DNA of 38,064 bases from an uncultured Gemella sp. (lineage in GTDB: Bacteria > Bacillota > Bacilli > Staphylococcales > Gemellaceae): assembly GCF_900766305.1 (NCBI RefSeq), contig NZ_CAAFUZ010000013.1, forward strand, positions 1 to 38,064, read 5' to 3'. The stretch's first letter is position 1, and the number at the start of each line of letters is the position of its first letter. Under the pieces are notes generated by a model. That model had not been told where the DNA came from. It was given only the letters and a program-made list of their open reading frames with translations, and ran no database searches. Below, in pieces: positions 7,028-15,313 of the stretch. The translations under genes and the position numbers were made by a program.

Positions 7028-9104
7028 CCATATTGAACTAAATAATGAAGTAACAAAAAGAGGCGATAATGGATTTTTCAAATTAGAAAAAGACGTGGAA
7101 GCTATTGAAGAATTTCTTCGTGAAGTAGACTTTCGTACAAAGAAATTCAGTTCAGAGATTAAAAGACTTAGATATTTAGTAGAAGAGAATTTCTACTATA
7201 ATATCTTTGATAAATATATTGAAGATGAAATTTTAGAATGTTTAGAATTAGCTGCGAACTTCAAGTTTGAATTTAAGAGTTATATGGCAGCAAGTAAGTT
7301 CTATAAGGACTATGCATTAAAAACAAATGATAAAAAACAATATTTAGAAAACTTTAACCAACACGTATTTATAGTAGCTATGTACTTAGCTGATGGTGAT
7401 GTAGCTTTAGCGAAAGAGCTTATGATTTCAATGCTTGAACAGAGATTACAACCAGCAACACCAACATTCCTAAACTCAGGAAGAAGTCGTCGTGGTGAGT
7501 TAGTATCATGTTTCTTATTAGAAGTAGGTGATTCACTTAACTCTATTAACTACATCGATTCAACTGCTAAACAACTTTCAAAAATTGGTGGGGGAGTTGC
7601 GATTAACTTATCGAAACTACGTGCACGTGGTGAAAGTATTAAAGGTATTAAAGGGGTAGCTAAAGGTGTTATTCCTGTAGCTAAATCCTTAGAACAAGGT
7701 TTTGCATATGCAGATCAACTTGGACAACGTCCAGGAGCAGGTGCTGTGTACTTAAATATCTTCCACTATGATGTATTAGAATTCTTAGATACTAAGAAAG
7801 TTAATGCCGATGAAGAATTACGTCTTCCAACGATTTCTACAGGTATTATCGTACCATCATTATTCTTTGATTTAGCTCGTGAGAATAAAGATTTCTATAT
7901 GTTTGGGCCTCATTCAATTTATGAAGAATATGGTTTAGTGTTAGATGATATTGATATTGCTAAATACTATGATAAATTTGTAGCGAATGAAAATATTATG
8001 AAGCGTAAATTTGATGCTCGTGATATGCTTAACTTAATAGCACAAACTCAATTACAATCAGGATACCCATACTTAATGTTCAAAGATAATGCTAATAAAA
8101 ATCACGCACTTCGTGAAATTGGACAAGTTAAGATGAGTAACTTATGTACTGAGATTTTCCAATTACAAGAAACTTCAGTAATTAAAGATTACGGTGAAGG
8201 AGATATCATTAAACGTGATATTTCTTGTAACTTAGCGTCATTAAATATCGTTAATGTAATGGAAAGCAAAAAAATTAAAGAATCTATTTACTCAGGTATG
8301 GATGCATTAACATTTGTAAGTAATTCTACTAAAATCAAAAATGCGCCAGGTGTAGTAAAAGCTAATGATGAATTCCACTCTGTTGGATTAGGAGCTATGA
8401 ACCTTAATGGATATTTAGCGAAAAACCTGATAGCTTACGAGAGTGAAGAAGCAAAAGATTTTGCTAATGTCTTCTTCATGATGATGAATTACTATACATT
8501 AGAACGTTCAATGCAAATTGCTAAAAAACGCAATGAAACATTTAAAGACTTTGAAAAATCAGATTACTATAATGGAAGTTACTTTACAAAATATATTGAA
8601 AATGACTACTTACCTGTAACCGACAAAGTGAAAGCACTATTTGAAGGGATTTATATTCCAACAAAAGAAGACTGGAGAAGTCTAAAAAATAGAGTAAAAG
8701 AAAATGGTTTATATCATGCATATAGAATGGCTATTGCACCAACTCAAAGTATCTCATATGTTCAAAACTCAACATCAAGTGTATTACCAATTGTTGATAA
8801 AATTGAACGTAGAAGTTATGGTAATGCTGAAACATTCTACCCTATGCCATACTTAAGTCCAAAGACTCAGTGGTTCTATAAATCTGCATTTACTATGGAC
8901 CAAATGAAACTTATTGACTTAATGTCAGTTATTCAAGAACACGTAGACCAAGGTATTTCTGTGATTTTATTCGTAAATTCTGATATTACAACAAGAGAAC
9001 TTGCAAGATATTATATTTACGCACATCACAAAGGATTGAAATCACTATATTACACAAGAAACAAACTACTTTCAGTAGAAGAATGTACTTCTTGTTCTAT
9101 ATAG
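7014..9104 (+). CDS. nrdE: Class Ib ribonucleoside-diphosphate reductase alpha subunit NrdE
   Basis: NrdE reduces ribonucleoside diphosphates to deoxyribonucleotides together with NrdF. The 696-residue protein lacks the N-terminal ATP-cone of class Ia enzymes, as class Ib enzymes do. Visible features are the catalytic cysteine segment RGELVSCFLLEVGDS, the NLCTEIFQ active-site loop (N-x-C-x-E), a second conserved cysteine in RDISCNLASLN, the paired radical-transfer tyrosines in LKSLYYTRNK, and the C-terminal redox pair C-T-S-C. It overlaps nrdI and lies 24 bases before nrdF. No nrdH glutaredoxin gene accompanies it, so electrons must come from thioredoxin or an NrdH encoded elsewhere. Confidence 0.97.
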   Translation: MEKFNHIELNNEVTKRGDNGFFKLEKDVEAIEEFLREVDFRTKKFSSEIKRLRYLVEENFYYNIFDKYIEDEILECLELAANFKFEFKSYMAASKFYKDYALKTNDKKQYLENFNQHVFIVAMYLADGDVALAKELMISMLEQRLQPATPTFLNSGRSRRGELVSCFLLEVGDSLNSINYIDSTAKQLSKIGGGVAINLSKLRARGESIKGIKGVAKGVIPVAKSLEQGFAYADQLGQRPGAGAVYLNIFHYDVLEFLDTKKVNADEELRLPTISTGIIVPSLFFDLARENKDFYMFGPHSIYEEYGLVLDDIDIAKYYDKFVANENIMKRKFDARDMLNLIAQTQLQSGYPYLMFKDNANKNHALREIGQVKMSNLCTEIFQLQETSVIKDYGEGDIIKRDISCNLASLNIVNVMESKKIKESIYSGMDALTFVSNSTKIKNAPGVVKANDEFHSVGLGAMNLNGYLAKNLIAYESEEAKDFANVFFMMMNYYTLERSMQIAKKRNETFKDFEKSDYYNGSYFTKYIENDYLPVTDKVKALFEGIYIPTKEDWRSLKNRVKENGLYHAYRMAIAPTQSISYVQNSTSSVLPIVDKIERRSYGNAETFYPMPYLSPKTQWFYKSAFTMDQMKLIDLMSVIQEHVDQGISVILFVNSDITTRELARYYIYAHHKGLKSLYYTRNKLLSVEECTSCSI

Positions 9105-9128
9105 AAAAGAGAGGAAAAATTACTAATT

Positions 9129-10097
9129 ATGAAAGCAGTAAACTGGAATAAACAAGATGACTTAACTTTCATGTATTGGCGTCAAAATATTGCACAATTT
9201 TGGGTTGATACTGAGTTTAAAGTGTCAAAAGATATTAAAAGTTGGAATGAAGATTTAAACGATAAAGAACGTGAAGCTTATAAAAAAGTATTAGCTGGTT
9301 TAACTGGTCTTGATACTCAACAAGGTGATAAAGGTATGCCACTTGTATCTTTACATACTGAAGATATGAGAAAACAAGCTGTTTATAGCTTTATGGGAAT
9401 GATGGAGCAAATTCATGCGAAAAGTTATTCTACGATCTTTACATCATTAATTCCTTCACAAGAAACAGACTACTTACTAGATGAGTGGGTTCCAAGCAAT
9501 CCAGAACTTCAATTTAAAGCGAAATTAATCGAAGACTATTATATGAGATTATTTAAGCCAGAAGTGCCAACATATGACTTATACATGGCTCGTGTAGCGT
9601 CTGTATTCTTAGAAAGTTATATTTTCTACAGTGGATTCTTCTATCCATTATATTTAGCTGGACAAGGTAAAGTAACTACTTCTGGAGAAATTATTCGTAA
9701 AATCTTATTAGATGAAACTATCCACGGAAGCTTTACAGGATTCGATGCTCAAGAAATCTTTAGAACTCTTACTCAAGAAGAGCAAGAACGTGCTGAAAAA
9801 GAAATGTATAAACTACTATTAGATTTATATGAAAATGAGTTGAAATATACTAAAGATATATATGATGAAATTGGTTTATATGAAGAAGTAAAAGATTATG
9901 TTGAATATAATGCTAACCGTGCATTAGCTAACCTAGGATATCCTGGATACTTCGAAGATAAAGAAATCAATCCAATTATTGAAAATGCGATGAATACAAA
10001 TACTAAGAACCATGACTTCTTTAGTGTTAAAGGTGATGGATATGTAGTTAGTATGAATGTTGAATCAATCGAAGATGAGGATTTCATTTTTGAATAG
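9129..10097 (+). CDS. nrdF: Class Ib ribonucleoside-diphosphate reductase beta subunit NrdF
   Basis: NrdF houses the metal-tyrosyl radical that starts catalysis in NrdE. The 322-residue ferritin-like protein has the first ligand in GLTGLDTQQGD, the E-x2-H-x3-Y arrangement EQIHAKSY (metal ligands plus the radical tyrosine), and the late ligands in LLDETIHGS. The acidic C-terminal tail VESIEDEDFIFE is the expected peptide for binding NrdE. The gene is the third of the nrdIEF operon and is followed after only 9 bases by a histidine phosphatase, which is probably co-transcribed. Confidence 0.97.
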   Translation: MKAVNWNKQDDLTFMYWRQNIAQFWVDTEFKVSKDIKSWNEDLNDKEREAYKKVLAGLTGLDTQQGDKGMPLVSLHTEDMRKQAVYSFMGMMEQIHAKSYSTIFTSLIPSQETDYLLDEWVPSNPELQFKAKLIEDYYMRLFKPEVPTYDLYMARVASVFLESYIFYSGFFYPLYLAGQGKVTTSGEIIRKILLDETIHGSFTGFDAQEIFRTLTQEEQERAEKEMYKLLLDLYENELKYTKDIYDEIGLYEEVKDYVEYNANRALANLGYPGYFEDKEINPIIENAMNTNTKNHDFFSVKGDGYVVSMNVESIEDEDFIFE

Positions 10098-10106
10098 GTA
10101 AATGAT

Positions 10107-10673
10107 ATGAAAATTTTATTAGTTAGACATGGTGAAACAAACTATAATAAAAACAGATTAATCCAAGGCCATAGCGACATTGAATTAAATGAGACTGGTA
10201 GAAATCAAGCGACTTCTGCAGGAGAAAAGCTAACGAATCACAATATTGATTATGCTTTTAGTAGTCCTTTGAAAAGAGCAGTAGAAACAGCAAGACTTAT
10301 GCTTGATAACTCTAATAATAGTCAAAATATTTCTAAAGTGATAACTACCGATGAGCGTTTAATCGAAAAATTCTTTGGAGATTTTGAAGGAAGTACATTT
10401 GAGGAGTATTTTACTGCGCTTGAAAATAATCAAGGTTTAGAGTCAGTTGAAAAAGATGAAGATGTTTATGAGAGAGCTAGTTCATTTTTTACTGAAAAAT
10501 ACTTAGATCATAAAGATGATACAATTTTAGTAGTTTGTCATGGCGCATTAATTCGTGTATTTTTAAGAACATTAGGATTATATCCTGAGTCTAATATACT
10601 AATTAATAATACTGCATTAAATGTGGTACATTATGATGGACATGAGTTCGTATTAGAGAAATTTAATATTTAA
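10107..10673 (+). CDS. Histidine phosphatase family protein (phosphoglycerate-mutase-like), copy 1
   Basis: This cytoplasmic protein of 188 residues has the catalytic RHG motif at the start (LLVRHGETNYN, histidine about residue 8), the second arginine in SSPLKRAVETA, the acid/base glutamate in RLIEKFFGDFEG, and the second histidine in VVCHGALIRV. It fits the broad-specificity phosphatase branch rather than glycolytic GpmA, which is longer. The substrate is not known. The gap to nrdF is 9 bases, so it probably sits at the end of the nrd transcript. A paralogue follows at 10763. Confidence 0.85.
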   Translation: MKILLVRHGETNYNKNRLIQGHSDIELNETGRNQATSAGEKLTNHNIDYAFSSPLKRAVETARLMLDNSNNSQNISKVITTDERLIEKFFGDFEGSTFEEYFTALENNQGLESVEKDEDVYERASSFFTEKYLDHKDDTILVVCHGALIRVFLRTLGLYPESNILINNTALNVVHYDGHEFVLEKFNI

Positions 10674-10681
10674 AATTATTA

Positions 10682-10737
10682 AGGGAACGGCTAAGAAATC
10701 ATAGTTTTATAGAAATTGATTTAATTGGTCGCTCCCT
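10682..10737. repeat. Dispersed palindromic repeat, copy D (diverged)
   Basis: AGGGAACGGCT (10682-10692) faces GGTCGCTCCCT (10727-10737). The spacing and outer arms fit the family, but the interior and arms have diverged (CGGCT where others have TGACTC). It separates the two phosphatase paralogues. The flanking TAATTTTTTAAT gives a weak T-run. Confidence 0.6.
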
Positions 10738-10762
10738 AATTTTTTAATAAGGAGATGAGATT

Positions 10763-11326
10763 ATGCGTATTATTTTAGCAAGACATGGAGAAACAGATTA
10801 TAATAAAAATAAATTAGTTCAAGGTCATACAGATATTCCTTTGAATGAGGAAGGAATTCGTCAAGGGATTGCTGCAGGGAAAAAAATAGAAGGATATACT
10901 ATTGATATTGCGTATAGTAGTACTTTAGGAAGAGCGTTTGATACTGCTAGATATATGTTAGACAATTCAAATAGTGAAGATAATAAAAAATTAGCTGTAA
11001 TTAAAGATAAAAGATTAATTGAGAAGTCATACGGCGAGTATGAAGGAGTCTCTTTTGCCGAGTATGGAGCTGGTCTTAAGGCTGGAGAAACAAGAGGAAT
11101 GGAACTAGATTCTGATGCTGCTGATAGAGTAGAAGCATTCTTTAAAGAAAAGCATGCAGAACACCCAGATAAAACGATATTAGCAGTATGTCATGGTGGT
11201 TTAATTCGTTCTTTCTTAACTCAAAAAGGTATTAAAGAAGTTGGACGTGGAGTTATAGTGAATACTTCAGTTAGCGTCCTTGAATACGATGGTAATAAAT
11301 TTGAACTTGTAGAGTTTAATAAATAA
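10763..11326 (+). CDS. Histidine phosphatase family protein (phosphoglycerate-mutase-like), copy 2
   Basis: The 187-residue product is a paralogue of the preceding gene and shares ARHGETDYNKNKL, RLIEKSYGEYEG, YMLDNSNS and AVCHGGLIRSF with it. The catalytic RHG histidine, the arginines and the second histidine are all present. The tandem arrangement and similar length point to local duplication followed by divergence, possibly with different substrates. AAGGAGATGAG precedes the ATG. Copy D of the palindrome lies between the paralogues, so transcription of this gene may partly depend on reading through it. Confidence 0.85.
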   Translation: MRIILARHGETDYNKNKLVQGHTDIPLNEEGIRQGIAAGKKIEGYTIDIAYSSTLGRAFDTARYMLDNSNSEDNKKLAVIKDKRLIEKSYGEYEGVSFAEYGAGLKAGETRGMELDSDAADRVEAFFKEKHAEHPDKTILAVCHGGLIRSFLTQKGIKEVGRGVIVNTSVSVLEYDGNKFELVEFNK

Positions 11327-11340
11327 GTTTAGTTTTTTTT

Positions 11341-11376
11341 CTCAAAAATAATATCCAAGAGATTTATATTTTTGAG
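11341..11376. repeat. Inverted repeat downstream of the second phosphatase gene
   Basis: CTCAAAAATA (11341-11350) pairs with TATTTTTGAG (11367-11376). The T-run lies on the upstream side, and the downstream side is only ACGCTTTCT, so it is a weak terminator at best. Confidence 0.5.
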
Positions 11377-11386
11377 ACGCTTTCTA

Positions 11387-11415
11387 TTGACAAATAGTGT
11401 TAAATTCTTTATACT
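11387..11415 (+). promoter_or_regulatory. Promoter of the T-box leader and metA
   Basis: A perfect TTGACA (11387-11392) is followed after 17 bases by TATACT (11410-11415). It lies about 310 bases ahead of metA, leaving room for the T-box leader. Confidence 0.8.
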
Positions 11416-11421
11416 ATTAAG

Positions 11422-11691
11422 TAAATTAATATGTAAAACATTGAAGAGATAAGTAGATTATAATTGATTCAAAACAGAGAGCTTTCGGTCGGTGTAAGAA
11501 AGTAAGATGAGATGTAATTGAAAATGGTCTCGGAGTAATAATTATCTAATAGGTAATTACGTTAGTGCGCGATATAGCACAGCGGTATGAACACGTACCG
11601 ATTAAGGTGGATATTTATATCCATAAACATGGGTGGTAACACGATAAACTCGTCCCTATTGCATTAATTTGTAATAGTGGCGAGTTTTTTT
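11422..11691 (+). ncRNA. T-box riboswitch, probably reading tRNA-Met
   Basis: The leader shows the hallmarks of a T-box. Stem I has AGAGAG followed by the GG..GGTG apical motif (about 11477-11504). A specifier region TTGAA-A-ATG-G places ATG at 11524-11526, followed by GGAG. A stem III candidate is TGGATAT/ATATCCA (about 11608-11622). The T-box core TGGGTGGTAACACG spans 11630-11643. The UGGU bulge would pair with an ACCA 3' end, as expected for tRNA-Met. The competing terminator lies at 11647-11691. Uncharged tRNA should favour antitermination and metA expression. The specifier frame could also be read as AAT (Asn); ATG is preferred from the downstream gene. Confidence 0.9.
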
Positions 11692-11692
11692 A
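11647..11692 (+). terminator. Regulated terminator of the T-box leader
   Basis: AACTCG (11647-11652) with an inner CTATT/AATAG extension pairs with CGAGTT (11681-11686), followed by a T-run. It overlaps the 3' side of the T-box core, as required for terminator/antiterminator switching. Confidence 0.88.
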
Positions 11693-11725
11693 TTTAAGAT
11701 AAAGAATAGTTAAGGAGATAATACA

Positions 11726-12643
11726 ATGCCAATATGTATTCAAAATGAATTACCGGTAAAGAATAAATTATTAGAAGAAGGAGTAGTCGTAATAGAAGAG
11801 AATAGAGCTAAAAATCAAGATATACGACCATTGAAAATTCTAATTTTGAATCTGATGCCTAAAAAAGAAGAAACTGAGCGTCAATTACTAAGACTTTTAG
11901 GTAACTCTCCGCTTCAAATTACAGTAGAATTTCTTCATACGACAAGTCATATCGCAAAAAACACAGCACAGTCTTACTTAGAGAAATTCTATAAAACATT
12001 TGATGAAGTGAAAGATAAATATTATGACGGACTTATTATTACAGGAGCACCTGTTGAACAATTAGAATTTGAAGATGTAAATTACTGGGGAGAACTGAAT
12101 AGCATTTTTGAATGGAGTAAGACTCATGTCTTTTCAACATTAAATATTTGTTGGGCAGCTCAAGCTAGTTTATACTATCACTTTGGTGTTAAAAAAGAAC
12201 AAGTAGATGATAAGATATTTGGAGTTTTTGAACATGATGTTCTTATAGAAAATCATACATTAACACGAGGATTTACAGATACTTTCTTAGCCCCTCATTC
12301 TAGACACACTAAAATTGAAGAAGAGAAACTACCTACTATTTCTGAACTTGATGTATTAGCGAGATCAGAAGAGGTTGGGACATTAATCGCTGCGACTAAA
12401 GATCTTAGAAAGGTTTTTGTAACAGGGCATATAGAATATGATGCAGATACACTTCATAATGAATATGTACGTGATAAGAATAGTAATCTTCCAATCGAAG
12501 TTCCTGTGAATTATTACCCAGGAAATGATGATACGAAGGCACCTAAAAATAGATGGCGTGGAGTGGCTTACTTATTCTACCACAACTGGTTAAACCAAGT
12601 TTATCAACAAACACCATATGATTTAACAGATTTAGGAAAATAA
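11726..12643 (+). CDS. metA: Homoserine O-acetyltransferase (MetA family)
   Basis: MetA acylates homoserine in the first committed step of methionine synthesis. The 305-residue protein is collinear with characterised MetA enzymes: the acyl-carrying cysteine is C142 (NICWAAQA), with H235 and E237 in GHIEYD. Residue 111 is glutamate (TGAPVEQL); in B. cereus MetA glutamate here goes with acetyl-CoA use, while E. coli has glycine and uses succinyl-CoA. Acetyl-CoA is therefore the predicted donor despite the older name homoserine O-succinyltransferase. The ATG follows AAGGAGA. Control by the preceding T-box fits induction on methionine shortage. Confidence 0.95.
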   Translation: MPICIQNELPVKNKLLEEGVVVIEENRAKNQDIRPLKILILNLMPKKEETERQLLRLLGNSPLQITVEFLHTTSHIAKNTAQSYLEKFYKTFDEVKDKYYDGLIITGAPVEQLEFEDVNYWGELNSIFEWSKTHVFSTLNICWAAQASLYYHFGVKKEQVDDKIFGVFEHDVLIENHTLTRGFTDTFLAPHSRHTKIEEEKLPTISELDVLARSEEVGTLIAATKDLRKVFVTGHIEYDADTLHNEYVRDKNSNLPIEVPVNYYPGNDDTKAPKNRWRGVAYLFYHNWLNQVYQQTPYDLTDLGK

Positions 12644-12658
12644 TATAAAAGAAATAGA

Positions 12659-12699
12659 CTTTACAGATATGCTTAAAACATATTGTAAAGTCTTTTTCT
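12659..12699. terminator. Bidirectional terminator between metA and tatA
   Basis: AGACTTTACA and TGTAAAGTCT, with inner ATATG/CATAT pairing, form a long stem followed by TTTTT on the plus strand. On the minus strand it starts at the tatA stop and can terminate the efe-tat operon as well. Confidence 0.8.
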
Positions 12700-12892
12700 A
12701 GTTATCTTTTTTTTCGTCTTTTTTATCTGAGTTTTCCTCTTCTGTCAGTCCCGAAATTGATTTTTTAAATGATGTGAACATTTTTCCAATTGATTCTCCA
12801 AGTTCAGGTAGACGTTTAGGACCAAAGATTATTAGAGCAGCTATAATAAGTACTATAACTCCAGGAGCTCCTATATCACGTAAAAATCCCAT
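12698..12892 (-). CDS. tatA: Sec-independent protein translocase TatA
   Basis: This small membrane protein of 64 residues forms the pore component of a minimal TatA-TatC twin-arginine exporter. It has one N-terminal transmembrane helix (about 9-24), the FGPKRLPELG hinge and amphipathic helix, and a charged C-terminal tail rich in Lys, Asp and Glu. The length is normal for Gram-positive TatA. Its ATG overlaps the tatC stop by one base (TAATG), so the two are coupled. The only obvious Tat substrate in the operon is EfeB. Confidence 0.95.
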   Translation of the reverse strand: MGFLRDIGAPGVIVLIIAALIIFGPKRLPELGESIGKMFTSFKKSISGLTEEENSDKKDEKKDN

Positions 12893-13605
12893 TACTTTTC
12901 ACCTCTTTTGTTGTATATATACTTGCTAATAATAATGCTAATTTCATAAATTAAAATTAATGGTATTGACATAACGATATCACTTATAAAGTCAGCAGGT
13001 GTAATAACTACTGCTATTACAATTAGTATAAAATATGCATATCTTCTATTTCTAGTTAAGAAGGTAGGTGTTAATATACCTAATGATGTTAGGAATGCGA
13101 CAATAACAGGAAACTCAAAAAGTATCGCTATCGGTATTGTCGTATTAATGACGAATGATAGATAGTTTTGAGCTGTTAATTGAGTATTGAATAAATCATC
13201 TCCTATAGAAAGAAGCACATTTAAGATAGCAGGAGTTACTAGAAAGAACCCGAAAGCTAATCCTACTGAAAAACAAATGAATACCGCCGGTATATAAGCT
13301 AGTAATGCACGAGCTTCTCTTTCTTCTAATGCAGGTTTTATAAATGCCCAGATTTGATAACAAATAAATGGTATCGAGAATGTGAAGGCACAAAGTCCTG
13401 CAAGAGTTAGATATATCCATAGTATATCATTAGGTCCAAGAACAATCAATTTATTATTAAAATTACTAGTTAAAAATTTATAAATATCCGCTGACCATAA
13501 TAAACTAACTATGAAAGAGACAATAAAAAACACAAGGCTTAGTATTAGTCTCTTTCTAAGTTCGGTTAGATGATCCACGGTAGAAACTTTATCTCCATAT
13601 TTCAT
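12892..13605 (-). CDS. tatC: Sec-independent protein translocase TatC
   Basis: TatC recognises twin-arginine signals. The 237-residue protein shows the N-terminal HLTELRKRL motif (about 12-20) and six hydrophobic segments, with the conserved proline-containing loops FTFSIPFICYQIWAF(I)KPAL and EREAR after TM2, and late helices including PTFLTRNRRYAYFILIVIAVVITPAD. The start is an ATG 10 bases after the stop of efeU, with a modest TAGGTAA ribosome site. Together with tatA it forms a two-component system dedicated by position to the iron operon, as in S. aureus fepABC-tatAC. Confidence 0.95.
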   Translation of the reverse strand: MKYGDKVSTVDHLTELRKRLILSLVFFIVSFIVSLLWSADIYKFLTSNFNNKLIVLGPNDILWIYLTLAGLCAFTFSIPFICYQIWAFIKPALEEREARALLAYIPAVFICFSVGLAFGFFLVTPAILNVLLSIGDDLFNTQLTAQNYLSFVINTTIPIAILFEFPVIVAFLTSLGILTPTFLTRNRRYAYFILIVIAVVITPADFISDIVMSIPLILIYEISIIISKYIYNKRGEK

Positions 13606-13615
13606 CGCGAGTTAC

Positions 13616-15313
13616 CTATTTATTTTTAGATTTTTCATAGAATATGCTAATGGCTACAACAATAATATAAATAAGTTGAGCTATTACTACTTCAAAACTA
13701 GGATAAATTCCTAAAATTTCAATAGTAGGTAGATAATCTATAATGTGATTTGATAGGATATCAGTTATTTGTAAAGCATGTATACTTACTCCAAGCATTT
13801 TGAATCCTAGAATGTATATTAACCAAGATAACACTAGGAATACTTTGCTGATAGATAATTTTCCAGAAGCTTTAACCATGATTATACCGATAATTATTAA
13901 AGCGACAATAGCTAGTACTATCCCGATTAGTAGGTTAGCAGTAGTGATTAATGGCATAATACCAGCATAGAATAAAATAGTTTCTGCCCCTTCACGGAAA
14001 ACAGCTAGGAAGCTAAGTGTAAACATAGAAATAAAGCTTCCAGTAGAAAGTACTAGATTTAACTTTGTATCCATATATTTCTTCCATGCTTTTACAGAAC
14101 TTTTACTATGTAGCCAGATTCCTATACCTATCATCATGATTACTGCGAATATACCAACAACACCTTCGATGATTTCACGGTTAGTACCAGATGATAGAGC
14201 AGGGAATGAGTATTTTAAAATAACGGCTGCTAGTATACTAGTAAGGATACCTACTAAGGCACCTGCATAAATCCAAATTAAGCCTTTTTTCTGTTTAGCA
14301 GCTTTTAATGCGCTTGCTAAAGATAAGACAATTATTAATGCTTCAACACCTTCACGAAGTAAAATTAGCATAGAATCTATAGCAGTATAGTTAGATTTTG
14401 TATCGATTTTAGAAAGCTCTGAGATTAAGTTCTTAAGCTGATCTTGATACTTTTGTTCACTACCTTTAACCATAATGATAGGAGTTTCGCTCTCTACTTT
14501 TGTATATAGTGAAGCGTTACGTGTACGTACTTCTCCTTCAATAACGGGCCATACTTCAATGAATTTCTTCATTTTCTGTGAACCTTGGGCTTTGTTACCT
14601 TCTTTAAAGGCTGCAAGACTATCTTCAAGAAGTTTTATCCCTTGATCAAGCGTTTTAACTTCTGAATTTTGTTCTAGTTTTTTTCCAGCAAGGAAATCGT
14701 CTAGGTAAGTTTTTAAATCTGTTAAATATAATTTTGTAGTTTGATAGTCATAAGGCTCAACTTCCATAGAACTACGTAGAAATGACATTGTTGTTTCTAC
14801 TTTTCCGTAGTAAGCAGGTTCAAGTGTTCTTACGATACCTTCATTACGAACCCAAGCAGCATTATATTTAACATATTCTGCTTTCATAGTTTCAACATCT
14901 TTAGTGTCAATTGCCTTTTCTAATTTATCGAAAGCGGGGTAAAGTTTTGTTTTAAAAGCTTTTTTCTCGGCTTCAACGTCTAAAGGATTTTGTTCATTTT
15001 CAAAAGCAAGTAGAGCAGTTGATAATTCTCTAAGTTGCTCTTCATTTATATCATTTGATTTTAATGTTTGTTTAACTTTTTTTCCAGCTTCAGAATCTGA
15101 ATTCTTCGTTATTTCAAATTCTGTTTTAAATTCTTCAATTAATTTTTTAGCTTTGTCTTGTTCGTTATTTTTTATTGCAGTATTAGCATCGGTAATTTTT
15201 ATAAAAAGATTACTGTACGATTCTTTCGCTACGATATTTTTTAGAAATGGTGAACTAAAACTGAAAAGTACTATAAAAGCTAAAATAATTTTAGTCAAAT
15301 AGTTTTTGGCCAA
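13616..15313 (-). CDS. efeU: FTR1-type ferrous/ferric iron permease EfeU with large extracellular N-domain
   Basis: EfeU/FepC is the membrane permease of the EfeUOB iron uptake system. From the TTG at 15313 the protein has 565 residues: a signal or first membrane segment (about 8-25), a helical extracytoplasmic domain of about 290 residues, and a C-terminal seven-helix FTR1 domain. Both iron-binding R-E-x-x-E motifs are intact: REGVE at about 320-324 and REGAE at about 440-444. The TTG start is chosen because AAGGAGG lies 9 bases upstream; a longer reading frame from 15358 would begin deep inside efeB and has no ribosome site. The start overlaps the end of efeB by 23 bases. Confidence 0.9.
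   Translation of the reverse strand: MAKNYLTKIILAFIVLFSFSSPFLKNIVAKESYSNLFIKITDANTAIKNNEQDKAKKLIEEFKTEFEITKNSDSEAGKKVKQTLKSNDINEEQLRELSTALLAFENEQNPLDVEAEKKAFKTKLYPAFDKLEKAIDTKDVETMKAEYVKYNAAWVRNEGIVRTLEPAYYGKVETTMSFLRSSMEVEPYDYQTTKLYLTDLKTYLDDFLAGKKLEQNSEVKTLDQGIKLLEDSLAAFKEGNKAQGSQKMKKFIEVWPVIEGEVRTRNASLYTKVESETPIIMVKGSEQKYQDQLKNLISELSKIDTKSNYTAIDSMLILLREGVEALIIVLSLASALKAAKQKKGLIWIYAGALVGILTSILAAVILKYSFPALSSGTNREIIEGVVGIFAVIMMIGIGIWLHSKSSVKAWKKYMDTKLNLVLSTGSFISMFTLSFLAVFREGAETILFYAGIMPLITTANLLIGIVLAIVALIIIGIIMVKASGKLSISKVFLVLSWLIYILGFKMLGVSIHALQITDILSNHIIDYLPTIEILGIYPSFEVVIAQLIYIIVVAISIFYEKSKNK

Noticed and set aside
11341..11376. Strong intrinsic terminator after the second phosphatase gene
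   Set aside because: The T-run is on the wrong side of the stem for rightward transcription; kept only as an inverted repeat.
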